A stretch of DNA of 42,519 nt from Elusimicrobiota bacterium (GCA_026388115.1 JAPLKK010000029.1:1-42519); one strand, 5' to 3'. Positions 33,323 to 41,165 are shown, counted from the stretch's first letter. Made by a program: numbers and translations. The notes: a model not told the origin generated them from the sequence alone.

Positions 33323-34642
33323 ATGAAGATCAACGAACGCCTCGATTCGCTGCCGCTGTCCCGCTTGCATTGGAACATCGTCGCCGCCTCGGGGATGGGG
33401 TGGATGTTCGACGCCGCCGATTCCGGGCTGGTCTCCTTCGTGCTGGCCGTCCTGGCCAAGGAGTGGGCGCTCTCCCCCGTGCAGGTGGGCCGCGTGGGCA
33501 GCATGGGGCTGGTGGGGATGTTCGCGGGCGCGGTGCTGGTGGGACTCTTGGCCGACCGGTTCGGCCGCAAGCTCCTGTTCCAGACCACGCTCATCGTCTT
33601 CAGCGTCGCGACCGGGCTTTGCGGCCTGACCGGCACGTACGGGGCGCTGTTGGCCATGCGCTTCTTGGTGGGCTTCGGGCTCGGCGGGGAGCTTCCGGTC
33701 GCCAGCACCCTGGTGACGGAGTTCGCGCCGAAGGCGCACCGCGGCAAGATGGTGGTGATCCTCGAGAGCTTCTGGGCCTTCGGCTGGGCCTTGGCCGCCG
33801 TCGTCGCTTTCCTATTCATCCCGCGCTTCGGCTGGCGCATGGCCTTCTTCTTGGGAAGCCTGCCGGCGCTCTACGTCCTGTACCTGCGCCGCTTCGTGCC
33901 GGAGTCGCCCCGGTTCTTGGAGGCGGCCGGCAGGTTCGAGGAGGCCGTGGCGGTCGTTCGCCGAGTGGAAGCGGCTTGCGGCCAGGCGCCCGCCGAGCTG
34001 GAGCCGTCGGGGCGGGAGCCGGCCTCAACGGTCGGGCTGGGCGCCTTGTGGTCCGCGGGCATGGCGCGGCGCACGGCGATGCTGTGGCTGTTGTGGTTCT
34101 CCATGATCTACTCGTACTACGGCATCTTCATCTGGCTGCCCTCGCTGCTCGTGGCCTCGGGCTTCGGCATGGTCAAGTCCTTCGCTTACGTCCTCATCAT
34201 GACGGCGGCCCAGGTGCCCGGCTATTTCAGCGCGGCGTGGCTGGTGGACCGCTGGGGCCGCAAGCCCACCTTGATCGCCTACATGGCCGGCTGCGTGGTC
34301 AGCTCCCTCGCTTTCGGCCATGCGGTCGCGGCGCCCTCGGTCATCACGTGGGGATGCCTCATCTCCTTCTTCAACCTCGGAGCCTGGGGCGTGGTGTACA
34401 CCTACACGCCGGAGAGCTACCCCACGGCCCTGCGGGGCACGGGCTCGGGTTGGGCTTCGGGCATCGGCCGCGTGGGCGGCATCATCGCGCCCCTGGTGGT
34501 CGGCTGGATCATGAGCCGCTGGCCGGGCCGACAGGACTTGGTGTTCCTGCAGTTCGCGCTGGTGGTGCTGGCGGGGCTGGCCGCCGTGGTCGGCCTGGGC
34601 GAAGAGACGAAAGGGCGCAGCCTCGAAGAGATCGCGGTTTAA
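33323..34642 (+). CDS. niaP: NiaP-like major-facilitator nicotinate/organic-acid transporter
   Basis: The 439-aa protein has 12 helices and the sequence blocks I know from NiaP (Bacillus YceI) and close AAHS-type relatives: GWMFDAADSGLVSFVLA, GLGGELPVASTLVTEFAP, ILESFWAFGW, PGYFSAAWLVDRWGRKP and FFNLGAWGVVYTYTPESYP. These point to uptake of nicotinate/nicotinamide or a similar aromatic acid with protons. The ATG has no ribosome site, but a good promoter ends 11 nt upstream. Its stop shares TTAA with the stop of the convergent gene at 34639. The symbol is by similarity; another aromatic acid remains possible. Confidence 0.85.
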   Translation: MKINERLDSLPLSRLHWNIVAASGMGWMFDAADSGLVSFVLAVLAKEWALSPVQVGRVGSMGLVGMFAGAVLVGLLADRFGRKLLFQTTLIVFSVATGLCGLTGTYGALLAMRFLVGFGLGGELPVASTLVTEFAPKAHRGKMVVILESFWAFGWALAAVVAFLFIPRFGWRMAFFLGSLPALYVLYLRRFVPESPRFLEAAGRFEEAVAVVRRVEAACGQAPAELEPSGREPASTVGLGALWSAGMARRTAMLWLLWFSMIYSYYGIFIWLPSLLVASGFGMVKSFAYVLIMTAAQVPGYFSAAWLVDRWGRKPTLIAYMAGCVVSSLAFGHAVAAPSVITWGCLISFFNLGAWGVVYTYTPESYPTALRGTGSGWASGIGRVGGIIAPLVVGWIMSRWPGRQDLVFLQFALVVLAGLAAVVGLGEETKGRSLEEIAV

Positions 34643-35979
34643 TTCGTCCTCGCCGAAGCCAGCAGGAGCTTGCGCGAGTTGAGCCAGAGGTCCGCGTAGT
34701 CGCCCCGCGTGCCGTCGGCGCGCAGGAAATCGGCGCCGGCGCGCCGGGTGATGTCGGTGCCCTGGCCGTCGAAGGCGTTCTGGCGTACGTTCTGGTTGGC
34801 GGAGAGGCCGATCTCCACGATGCCGGCCTGCGCCAGGGACACGGCCGGGCTCAGAAAGCCGCCCACGCGGACCTTGAGGCCGTAAGACCGTTCGAGCGCG
34901 GCCAAGTCGGCGGCCCCCAGCCGCATCTCCTTCAGGACGGCCGGGGCGAGGACGTTCTCGCGCACGGCTTTCTTCACCAAGCCGTTGAACGCCTCGAAGC
35001 CGTCGGTGAACCCGTCCGGCCGCAGGTCGCCATCGAGGTCGGTCGCCGCGCTGAACAGCTCCATCGGCCCGCCGCCGGAGACGGCGTCCTTGTCCGAGTC
35101 GAAGACCATCAGCCCCGCGCCCACCGGCAGGTCGGCGATCGTGCGCGGGCGGCCGCTCCCGTCGAGGTCGAAGTCGACCAGCTTGCCGCTCGCCTTGAAG
35201 CCGTTGCCCGCCAGATCGAGCACCAGCGGATCGTACTTCAGCGTCTCCTGCGTGCCGTTGTCATAGGTGACCTTGAGCAGGCCGGTAGTGCAGTTCTTCT
35301 GGTGGCCCTCGCAGACGATGTCCATCGTATTGACCTTGCGCCCCTTGGCGGCCGCCACCATATCGGCGTACTGGCGCGCATTCTGCGCCCAGGTGTTCTC
35401 GACGACCGGATGCAAGCGCGCCTGGGCACTCCGGGCCTCCTCCGTCAGCCAGCGTCCCACGGCGGCGGCGGCGCGGCCGCGCGAGGCGGCCAGAAGAGAG
35501 GTGATGAGCGGGAAGAGCCTCGGCTTGATCTTGTCTTCGATCGAGAGGATCGGGCCGCGATAGGCGCGGGGCTGGGCCGCGGTGGGCGCGGCGGCGGGCT
35601 TCGCTGCCACGATGACGACCTGCACGGCGGGCGCCTTGGCCGCGGCGAGGTCGAGCAGGGAAAGCGGCACGAGGCCGTCCTCGTACTGGGGCGACATCTC
35701 CTGGGGCGCGAAAGGCGTGAGCACCTCGGGAGCCGCGGGGGCGGCCTCCGGAGCGGCGGCAACCTGGGCAGCGGCGGCCCCGACCTGGGGCGCGGCTTCC
35801 GGCGAAGGCGAGGCCGGCTCTTCCTTCGGCGTGAAGACCATGAAAGAGGTGATGCCCGCGGCGAACAGCGCGGTCGTGATTGCGGCGAGATGCACGCCTG
35901 GAACTCTCGGGCACTCAGCTGGAGCCGGGCTGTACGCGAGCGCTTCCCTTGCCGCCACGGTCTCCGCTTGCGTGTTCAT
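34639..35979 (-). CDS. Membrane-anchored protein with Asp-rich calcium-type domain
   Basis: The 446-aa protein has a single N-terminal anchor (VHLAAITTALFAAGITSFMV, ~29-48) and a Pro/Ala/Glu-rich linker to ~90. A helical middle follows, and from ~250 the segment DPLVLDLAGNGFKASGKLVD with FDLDGSGRPRTIADLP, GLMVFDSDKDAVSG and ELFSAATDLDGDLRPDGF. The order PLVLDLxGxG...FDLDGSG...DxDxD...ELF is that of the Asp-rich, EF-hand-like module found near RTX toxins and other calcium-dependent surface proteins. The start has GGGAGGA at good spacing. Most of it lies outside the cytoplasm. Its function is unknown; calcium-stabilised folding is likely. Confidence 0.78.
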   Translation of the reverse strand: MNTQAETVAAREALAYSPAPAECPRVPGVHLAAITTALFAAGITSFMVFTPKEEPASPSPEAAPQVGAAAAQVAAAPEAAPAAPEVLTPFAPQEMSPQYEDGLVPLSLLDLAAAKAPAVQVVIVAAKPAAAPTAAQPRAYRGPILSIEDKIKPRLFPLITSLLAASRGRAAAAVGRWLTEEARSAQARLHPVVENTWAQNARQYADMVAAAKGRKVNTMDIVCEGHQKNCTTGLLKVTYDNGTQETLKYDPLVLDLAGNGFKASGKLVDFDLDGSGRPRTIADLPVGAGLMVFDSDKDAVSGGGPMELFSAATDLDGDLRPDGFTDGFEAFNGLVKKAVRENVLAPAVLKEMRLGAADLAALERSYGLKVRVGGFLSPAVSLAQAGIVEIGLSANQNVRQNAFDGQGTDITRRAGADFLRADGTRGDYADLWLNSRKLLLASARTN

Positions 35980-36152
35980 TTCATCCTCCCGTCGCTACAA
36001 GGTTAGCGGAGGGTGGTTAAAGCCAGGGCGAGAATAAGTAAAGATTCGGTCAAATCGGCGGCGGTTCTTGAAATAAGCTAGGAAATAATGGATAAATCCG
36101 ATTTCCAGTTTCTTTCGACGATACGCGGGCCGGATGACCGCACACTTCTCCT

Positions 36153-37547
36153 ATGAAACTCTGTCACGCTCTGGCCTGCGCCGTCCTCGTTTTGAGTCCC
36201 TGCGCCGCTTTCTCCGACACCTGCGATGTCCATTGCGACCGGCGCGATCCGGCGCAGGCGGTCGGGGACCGGCACGCCGCGTCCGCAAAGGTGTGGTCGC
36301 GCCAGATCGTCCTGCACGTTTCAGACGCCGACGACATGGCGTGGGCGAGCATCGACGAGGGCGACCGCGGAGACGAGGTCTGGCTCGACCGGTCTTGGAA
36401 CGCCGGAGCGGACTGGGAGTCGAAAGTCGGACACACCGAGGTCCCGGAAGGTCAGCGCGGCTGGCGCACGTTGATGTATACGGTGAACGATCCGTCCCAT
36501 AAGCGGGTGGGCGCGGTGCGCGCCTGCGGAAAGGCCGGCGACCGTCCGGAGGTCGCCTGCACCTCCTGGGCTTCCTCGATGCTTGATGGAGACGCTCCGG
36601 CCTCGGTCGCGGCGACGGCACTCATGCAGCTCTACGATAGGGGGGACGGCAACTGGCCGAAGAGCTGGTGGATCGCCGCCAACGCCCTCACGGCGATGAT
36701 CGATTACATCTCGCGCAGCGGCCACGGGCGTTATCGCTACGTCATCGACAGGACTTTCAGCGCCAACAAGGGGGCCGAGGGCGGCAACTTCACCAACAAG
36801 TTCATCGACGACACCGGCTGGTGGGGCCTCGCCTGGGTCCGCGCCTACGACCTGACGAAGGACCCTCGCTACTTGGACATGGCCAAGCACGACGCGGATT
36901 TCATGTACAAGACTTGGGACAAGACCTGCGGCGGCGGGGTCTGGTGGAGCACGGACAGGAAATACAAGAACGCCATCCCGAACGAGCTGTTCCTCAAGCT
37001 CGCGGCCTCCTTGCATAACCGCATCCCCGGCGACGCGAAGTACCTGACCGAGGCCCGGCAGGAATGGGAGTGGTTCAAGGCCATCGGCATGATCAACGCC
37101 CAGGGCTTGGTGAACGATGGACTGACTTCCGACTGCCGCAACAACCGCGGACAGACATGGACGTACAATCAGGGCGTGGTCCTGGGAGGGCTCGCGGAGC
37201 TCTATCGCGCCACCGGAGACAAGACGCTCTTGAGCGACGCCGGCCGCATCGCGGACGCGGCGACCGCGCGCCTCGCCGCCGGCGGGGTGCTGAGGGAGCC
37301 TTGCGGCTCGAACTGCCGCGGCGACGCATTGGCCTTCAAGGGGATCTTCGTCCGGAACCTGTACGAGTTCTCGCGGACCGCCGGCTCGAAGAAATACGAC
37401 GCCTTCTTGAGGCGTCAGGCGACGTCGCTATGGACGCGCGCCTGCGACGCCGACGGGCGGTGCGGCTCCGATTGGTCGCGGCCGTTCGATTTCCTCGACT
37501 TGGGAAACCAGCAGAGCGCGCTGGACGCCCTCAACGCCGCGCCGTAG
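36153..37547 (+). CDS. Secreted GH76-family glycosidase (alpha-1,6-mannanase-like)
   Basis: The 464-aa protein has a signal peptide (MKLCHALACAVLVLSPCAAF) and a Cys-containing N-terminal beta domain to ~140. An (alpha/alpha)6 barrel typical of GH76 follows. The paired aspartates Asp219-Asp220 in NKFIDDTGWWGLAWVRAYDL match the catalytic DD of the family, and GGGVWWSTDRKYKNAIPNEL is another family block. It should cut alpha-1,6-mannan or a related glycan outside the cell. Upstream at 36069 a TTGAAA box is followed by an AT-rich stretch that could be the promoter. The stop lies just before a tRNA 3'-end-like sequence. Confidence 0.9.
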   Translation: MKLCHALACAVLVLSPCAAFSDTCDVHCDRRDPAQAVGDRHAASAKVWSRQIVLHVSDADDMAWASIDEGDRGDEVWLDRSWNAGADWESKVGHTEVPEGQRGWRTLMYTVNDPSHKRVGAVRACGKAGDRPEVACTSWASSMLDGDAPASVAATALMQLYDRGDGNWPKSWWIAANALTAMIDYISRSGHGRYRYVIDRTFSANKGAEGGNFTNKFIDDTGWWGLAWVRAYDLTKDPRYLDMAKHDADFMYKTWDKTCGGGVWWSTDRKYKNAIPNELFLKLAASLHNRIPGDAKYLTEARQEWEWFKAIGMINAQGLVNDGLTSDCRNNRGQTWTYNQGVVLGGLAELYRATGDKTLLSDAGRIADAATARLAAGGVLREPCGSNCRGDALAFKGIFVRNLYEFSRTAGSKKYDAFLRRQATSLWTRACDADGRCGSDWSRPFDFLDLGNQQSALDALNAAP

Positions 37548-37557
37548 GAGCTGAGGC

Positions 37558-37590
37558 CGACTCCCGGTTCGAATCCTGGTCCCGCAGCCA
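37558..37590 (+). other. tRNA 3'-end remnant (T-arm, acceptor strand, CCA), att-like
   Basis: CCCGG-TTCGAAT-CCTGG forms a T-arm with a single C-T mismatch (37563-37579). It is followed by TCCCGCA (37580-37586), a discriminator G and CCA (37588-37590), exactly the spacing of a tRNA 3' end. No matching 5' acceptor TGCGGGA, D-arm or anticodon arm lies at tRNA distance upstream, where the end of the GH76 gene is found. It is best explained as the tRNA fragment left at an integration site. Confidence 0.5.
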
Positions 37591-37603
37591 TTTTGCAGAA
37601 TGA

Positions 37604-37631
37604 AGCCCTTCGGCCGACAGGTCGAAGGGCT
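37604..37631. terminator. Hairpin between convergent genes
   Basis: AGCCCTTCG (37604-37612) and CGAAGGGCT (37623-37631) form a perfect 9-bp stem with a 10-nt loop. No strong T-run follows in either direction, so termination is possible but unproven. Confidence 0.35.
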
Positions 37632-37744
37632 CGCTGTATGTGAAGCAGACACGAGTCGGGGCCGGGTAGGGCGCTACTTGGTCGGTGATACCGCCGCTGA
37701 CCCGCGTACCGGTGGGCATGCCGGTGAGACTCTACCGCCGTCGA

Positions 37745-37953
37745 CCGGCGTGCCGACGAGCATGCCGGTGAGGTCGGCGACGCTGGTGGCATCGGCGGTG
37801 GTGGCCGGGCTGCCGGTGATGGTGCCGCTGGCCGGCGTGCCGACGAGCATGCCGGTGAGGATCGTGGCGCTGTCGGCGCTGGCGGCACGAGCGGCGGCCG
37901 CGTTGCGGGTGATGCCGCGCCTGACCGGAGTACCGATGAGCATGCCCGCGAGG
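37745..37953. repeat. Direct repeats of ~29 bp inside the tail-fibre-like gene
   Basis: The 29-bp sequence beginning CCGGCGTGCCGACGAGCATG occurs identically at 37745-37773 and 37832-37860 (87 bp apart, 29 codons). A diverged copy lies at 37925-37953, and a further half copy at ~37707. They encode the LTGMLVGTP unit on the minus strand. Confidence 0.75.
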
Positions 37954-38290
37954 CTCGTGGCGTTGTCGGCATGGGCGGCGGCGGCCGCGCTGCCGGAGAT
38001 GCTGGTGGCGCCAGCGGCGTTGTCAGCGTGGGTGGCGGCGGCCGCGTTGCCGGTAAAGCTGACGCTGGCTTGCGCGCCATGGGCTGGATCCCGCCCGCCA
38101 TTGACCAGCAAAGCAACGAAGAGCAGGAGCGAACTCGCGGCGTGAAGCCGACGAGGCGGGCGGGCGTCCGTGTGTGGCGTGGAAGTTCCCTCCGAGGAAA
38201 AGAGTAACAGCGGGGAGCGGGCTCGTCAAGAGGCCTCGGACAGGGGCCTCGGACCGTTTCAGCCTGCGCCGCCGGCGCTTCGGGCGCCGA

Positions 38291-39268
38291 TTACTTCAGC
38301 AACCCGAAAGCCGCGGCCAGCTGCTTGTCCATCGCCAAGCGCTTGGCGGCCTGCGGCTCGGAGCGAGCTTCCTCGATGGCCCTCGCCTCGTTCGCGACGA
38401 CGACGTCCGGCTCGATGCCGCGCTCGAGCCACCGCTGGCCCTTGGGACCGTACAGCACGTTGAGGACATAGGTGAAGCGATAGCCGTTGTTGAGACGAGC
38501 GATGGGCTTGACCGTGCCGATTCCGTGCGTCGTCGTCCCCACGATCTTGGCCCGCCCGTTGTCCCGCAGCCCGGCGGCGAAGCTCTCGCCGCCGCAGGAG
38601 GTGTCGCCGTTCGCGAGGATCACCAGCGGCGTCGCCGTGTCGCCCTGCGCCTCGCAGAAGTAGGGCACTGCGACGCGGTCGTGGCCGGCGCTGGAGCCCT
38701 GCAAGGTCCCCTGGGCCAAGAACCGGCAAGACAAGAGGCGAGCGACGTCCACGGTGCCGCCCGGCGCGCCGCGCACGTCGAGGACGATCCCCCGCACCGA
38801 AGCTTTGGCGAGCTTCTTGAGCTCGCGGTCCATCTCGCCCACGGCCACCGCGCTGAAGTTGAGCACGCGCACGACGCCGACCCCGTCCAGCACCTCGGAC
38901 CGCACGTCCAAAGCCTCCAGCTTGCGGATGACCATGGACACGTCGAAATCATTGCTGCCGCGCCGGATCCTCAGCGTGAACCGGGTGCCCTCAGGCTTGA
39001 GGATCATGCCGCGGACGTCATCCATGCTCTTGCCGGTCAGCGGAGAACCGTCGATCCCAATCACCACATCACGCAGCCGCAGTCCGGCTTCCTCGGCCGG
39101 GCTGTAGGGGGTCACGTCGGAGATGACAAGCCAGCCCTCCTGGAGCCCGAAGGTCACGCCGATAGACGTCATCTCGCCGCTGGTCCAGGCGTTGAGCTGC
39201 GCGTTGGCCTCGGGCGGCCACAGCTGGAGCAGCTCCTTCTGCGTCGCCGGCGAGAGTTGGCGCAGCAC
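38291..39268 (-). CDS. S41 (CtpA/tail-specific) protease relative with altered catalytic residues, 5' end disrupted
   Basis: The 325-aa frame from GTG 39268 has a PDZ domain (IGVTFGLQEGWLVISDVTPY, then GLRLRDVVIGIDG) and an S41 core. Aligned to Prc/CtpA, the nucleophile position (E minus 3 in SASE) is Cys225 (NGDTSCGGESF), the Asp is kept (Asp236), and the catalytic Lys position is Ile250 (THGIGTV instead of FGKGTV). It is thus inactive or uses a different mechanism; Ser224 is adjacent. The reading frame continues upstream to 39460 with natural S41 N-terminal sequence (KLDRPFPHAKAAFQQAVEIL) but offers no ATG, GTG or TTG and no signal peptide before a TAG at 39461. The 5' end has been lost. 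Confidence 0.75.
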   Translation of the reverse strand: MLRQLSPATQKELLQLWPPEANAQLNAWTSGEMTSIGVTFGLQEGWLVISDVTPYSPAEEAGLRLRDVVIGIDGSPLTGKSMDDVRGMILKPEGTRFTLRIRRGSNDFDVSMVIRKLEALDVRSEVLDGVGVVRVLNFSAVAVGEMDRELKKLAKASVRGIVLDVRGAPGGTVDVARLLSCRFLAQGTLQGSSAGHDRVAVPYFCEAQGDTATPLVILANGDTSCGGESFAAGLRDNGRAKIVGTTTHGIGTVKPIARLNNGYRFTYVLNVLYGPKGQRWLERGIEPDVVVANEARAIEEARSEPQAAKRLAMDKQLAAAFGLLK

Positions 39269-39460
39269 GCCGCTGAGCGCCGCGTAATAGATGACCTCTT
39301 CGGTCAGATCGGCTTTGTTGTAAGAGTCCTTCTGAAGGATCTCGACGGCCTGCTGGAAGGCGGCTTTCGCGTGGGGGAAGGGCCGGTCGAGCTTGATGGA
39401 GATGGCCGGCGGACGATCGGGGTTCGGGCCATGCGTGAAGTATGAAATATTTTGCCGTGC

Positions 39461-39581
39461 CTAGCGCCAATGCCGGTTAGCAGGCCGCTGAAAAAGCCTC
39501 GCGAGGGCTCCTGAAGGGCTGAGCAGATTCATCTGTCGCCCAGGTTCGAATACTGCCAACGACGGGCAGCGATTCTAGACG
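39461..39581. other. Non-coding junction upstream of the truncated S41 gene
   Basis: No gene is seen here. GCTGAAAAAGCC at ~39488, read on the minus strand as TTTTTCAGCGGCCTGCTAAC, resembles sequence often seen at insertion-sequence ends. It may mark what removed the 5' end of the S41 gene; no inverted partner or transposase is visible. Confidence 0.25.
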
Positions 39582-39645
39582 ACCCGCACCAAGAATAAGA
39601 AAAGCCCTCCATCGCTGGCGGGCCTTTCTTTTTCTTGGTGCGGGT
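39582..39645 (-). terminator. Large hairpin terminator downstream of the histidine kinase
   Basis: ACCCGCACCAAGAA (39582-39595) pairs perfectly with TTCTTGGTGCGGGT (39632-39645). Inside, AAGAAAAGCCC pairs with GGGCCTTTCTT with one mismatch. On the minus strand GCCC...GGGC is followed by TTTTCTTATT, an intrinsic terminator for the kinase gene. The symmetry means it may also work in the other direction. Confidence 0.75.
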
Positions 39646-39672
39646 TAACTCCGCTCACCGGGGAGCCGCATT

Positions 39673-40803
39673 TTATACCGACTTGGTCTTTCGGGGAGAC
39701 ATCCGTAACAAGAAAGAAAAACGTGAGCCTTTCCCCGGGCTCCCCTCGATTTCGATGCTGCTGTCATGGGCCTCGATGATCTGCTGGGCCAGCGACAGTC
39801 CGACGCCGAACCCTTTCATGGTCATTTTCTTCCCGCTTTCCGACCGGTAATGGCCGCTCAAGATCTTGACCCGGTCTTCCACGGAGACCCCGATGCCCGT
39901 GTCCTGCACGTAGATGCGATAATGCCCCGGGCGAGATTGTTCGGCAAGAATCCCAAGAACGATGCGGCCGTTTTCAGGCGTGTACTTGATCGCGTTGCTC
40001 AGCAGATTGCTGACCACCAAGGTCAGGCAGGCCTTGTCAGCGAGCACCGGCTGAAGATCATCCGGGAGCTCCAAGGACACTCGAAGCGCCTTTTTTTCAC
40101 AAAGCAATTCCATGCACTTGATGACGTTTCTTAGAATCTCCGCGGCATCGGTCGCCGTGAAGTTGATGGCGAGTTTTCCGGCTTCCAGGCGGCCCATATT
40201 GAGCAGGTTTTGGGTGGCACGGGTAAGCCCATCGATGTTGGTAACGATCATGTCAAAGAATCTTTGGTTCTCCTTGAGCCATCCTGGTGGAATATTGTCC
40301 TTCAGAAGAAAGGTGGCGATCCTTATGATCGCGAGAGAATTGCCGACCTCGTGGCTCACAACCGAGACGAGGTTGGTCTTGAACTTGTTGAGGTCCTCCG
40401 CTTGTCTGTGCAGCAGGCGGACCTCCAACATGTTGCGAATCCGCATCAACACCTCGGGCAGATCGAACGGTTTGCTGATGAAATCCTTCGCGCCGCACTG
40501 CAGCGCCCGCAGCTTGTGTGCCGGTTGGGCGGTAATGACCAGCACCGGAAGATAGCCTCCGCTCTCTATCTCCTTCAAGCCCTCCATTACCTGGAAACCA
40601 TCCATGCTCGGCATTTCGAGATCGAGCAAAATCAAGTCGTAGTCATTCTTGCTGTGAAGCTCGCAGACCGCTTCCGGAGCCATCGTGGAGGTGATGGCGA
40701 CATAGCCCGCATCGCGCAGCATCCGCTCAAGGAGACGGACATTGGCTTCCGTATCGTCTACGATCAGGACCTTGCCTTGAAGGATGTCGGATGGGCTTAT
40801 CAT
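39673..40803 (-). CDS. Response-regulator/histidine-kinase hybrid
   Basis: The 376-aa soluble protein has an N-terminal receiver domain (VLIVDDTEANVRLL; phosphoacceptor Asp61 in LLDLEMP; Lys111 in SKPFDLPEV). A short coiled linker leads to a HisKA domain with SHEVGNSLAII (phospho-His151), and a HATPase domain follows with N-box LLSNAIKYTPENG, G1 VQDTGIGVSVED and G2 KGFGVGLSLAQQII. REC before HisKA and no membrane segment mark it as a cytoplasmic relay kinase taking input from another histidine kinase. The ribosome site is GCAGGA. The DNA is visibly more AT-rich than most of the window. A response-regulator remnant lies directly upstream. Confidence 0.9.
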   Translation of the reverse strand: MISPSDILQGKVLIVDDTEANVRLLERMLRDAGYVAITSTMAPEAVCELHSKNDYDLILLDLEMPSMDGFQVMEGLKEIESGGYLPVLVITAQPAHKLRALQCGAKDFISKPFDLPEVLMRIRNMLEVRLLHRQAEDLNKFKTNLVSVVSHEVGNSLAIIRIATFLLKDNIPPGWLKENQRFFDMIVTNIDGLTRATQNLLNMGRLEAGKLAINFTATDAAEILRNVIKCMELLCEKKALRVSLELPDDLQPVLADKACLTLVVSNLLSNAIKYTPENGRIVLGILAEQSRPGHYRIYVQDTGIGVSVEDRVKILSGHYRSESGKKMTMKGFGVGLSLAQQIIEAHDSSIEIEGSPGKGSRFSFLLRMSPRKTKSV

Positions 40804-40818
40804 GAGAATCCTGCCGCC

Positions 40819-40939
40819 TTAATCGTCCTGGCCGGTCAGCGCTAGGATGGCCATCGCCACAGCAGAGGTTTGCTGGATCTTGAGCACATCAAGACCGCTC
40901 ATTCCGGCATGACCATATCCAGCAATAGTCTATTGCTTA
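40819..40939 (-). pseudogene. Response-regulator (receiver domain) remnant
   Basis: On the minus strand SNRLLLDMVMP is followed, after a one-base shift at the CCGG around 40902-40907, by GMSGLDVLKIQQTSAVAMAI and LALTGQDD, then the stop at 40819. LLLDMVMPGMSGLDVL is the phosphorylation-site block of a receiver domain. The rest of the domain is not found on either side. Its end lies 15 nt before the kinase start, so it may be what is left of the former operon partner. Confidence 0.6.
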
Positions 40940-41070
40940 TGATCGATTTTCTGACTGTACCACCTCCGACAACCTGCGTCTATACGGACTTATACTTGGA
41001 ATGGGGCGTATGACTCCCACCGGGATTCGACCCTTCCTCCGAGAACCGGGCCAATCCGATCAAAAGCAGC
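40940..41070. other. Intergenic DNA with no recognised gene
   Basis: No convincing open frame, promoter or repeat family is seen. The sequence is AT-richer than the neighbours. A short perfect palindrome (AGCAATAG-T-CTATTGCT, 40921-40937) lies at its left edge within the receiver remnant. Confidence 0.4.
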
Positions 41071-41111
41071 AATTAAATTAAACGCGCTTTCGGTCAAAAA
41101 AGTCCGAAAGC
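41071..41111 (-). terminator. Intrinsic terminator of the ComEC-like gene
   Basis: GCTTTCGG (41086-41093) and CCGAAAGC (41104-41111) form an 8-bp stem with a 10-nt loop. On the minus strand it is followed by CGTTTAATTTAATT. It lies ~55 nt past the stop of the minus-strand gene at 41166. Confidence 0.65.
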
Positions 41112-41165
41112 CGTCAAAAGAAGGGCAGACTCAACGTCAAATTGGCCGAGCTTTCGGGGGGAACG

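Larger units (their letters stand above)
37531..38180 (-). pseudogene. Decayed secreted repeat protein (tail-fibre-like), ACG start and frameshift
   Basis: At 38189-38193 GGAGG is followed 8 nt later by ACG (38178-38180) instead of ATG. The frame from there encodes a signal-like segment (SSLLLFVALLVNGG), then Ala/Asn-rich units (FTGNAAAATHADNAAG) and three LTGMLVGTPVxGxIT-type repeats of 29-31 residues. These resemble phage tail-fibre and collar repeats. Near 37730 the frame breaks: the unit SLTGMPTGTRVSGGITD continues in another frame to the stop at 37531, and its last residues read through the tRNA-like remnant. The uninterrupted open frame from TTG 38111 to 37674 is therefore only part of the gene. 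Start loss plus frameshift indicates a pseudogene. Confidence 0.6.

Noticed and set aside
33370-36006. 878-aa plus-strand open frame spanning two genes
   Set aside because: It is out of frame with the NiaP-like gene and antisense to the anchored protein; Gly/Arg/His-rich with no domain.
37500-37590. Complete tRNA gene
   Set aside because: The T-arm and CCA end are good, but no 5' acceptor, D-arm or anticodon stem pairs at the right distances; the bases upstream encode the end of the GH76 protein.
37740-38000. CRISPR array
   Set aside because: The repeats are 29 bp but only two are identical, they diverge codon-wise and encode protein repeats; there are no cas genes.
39538-39565. Second tRNA T-arm (GGTTCGAAT)
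   Set aside because: The flanking bases do not form a T-stem and no CCA end follows.
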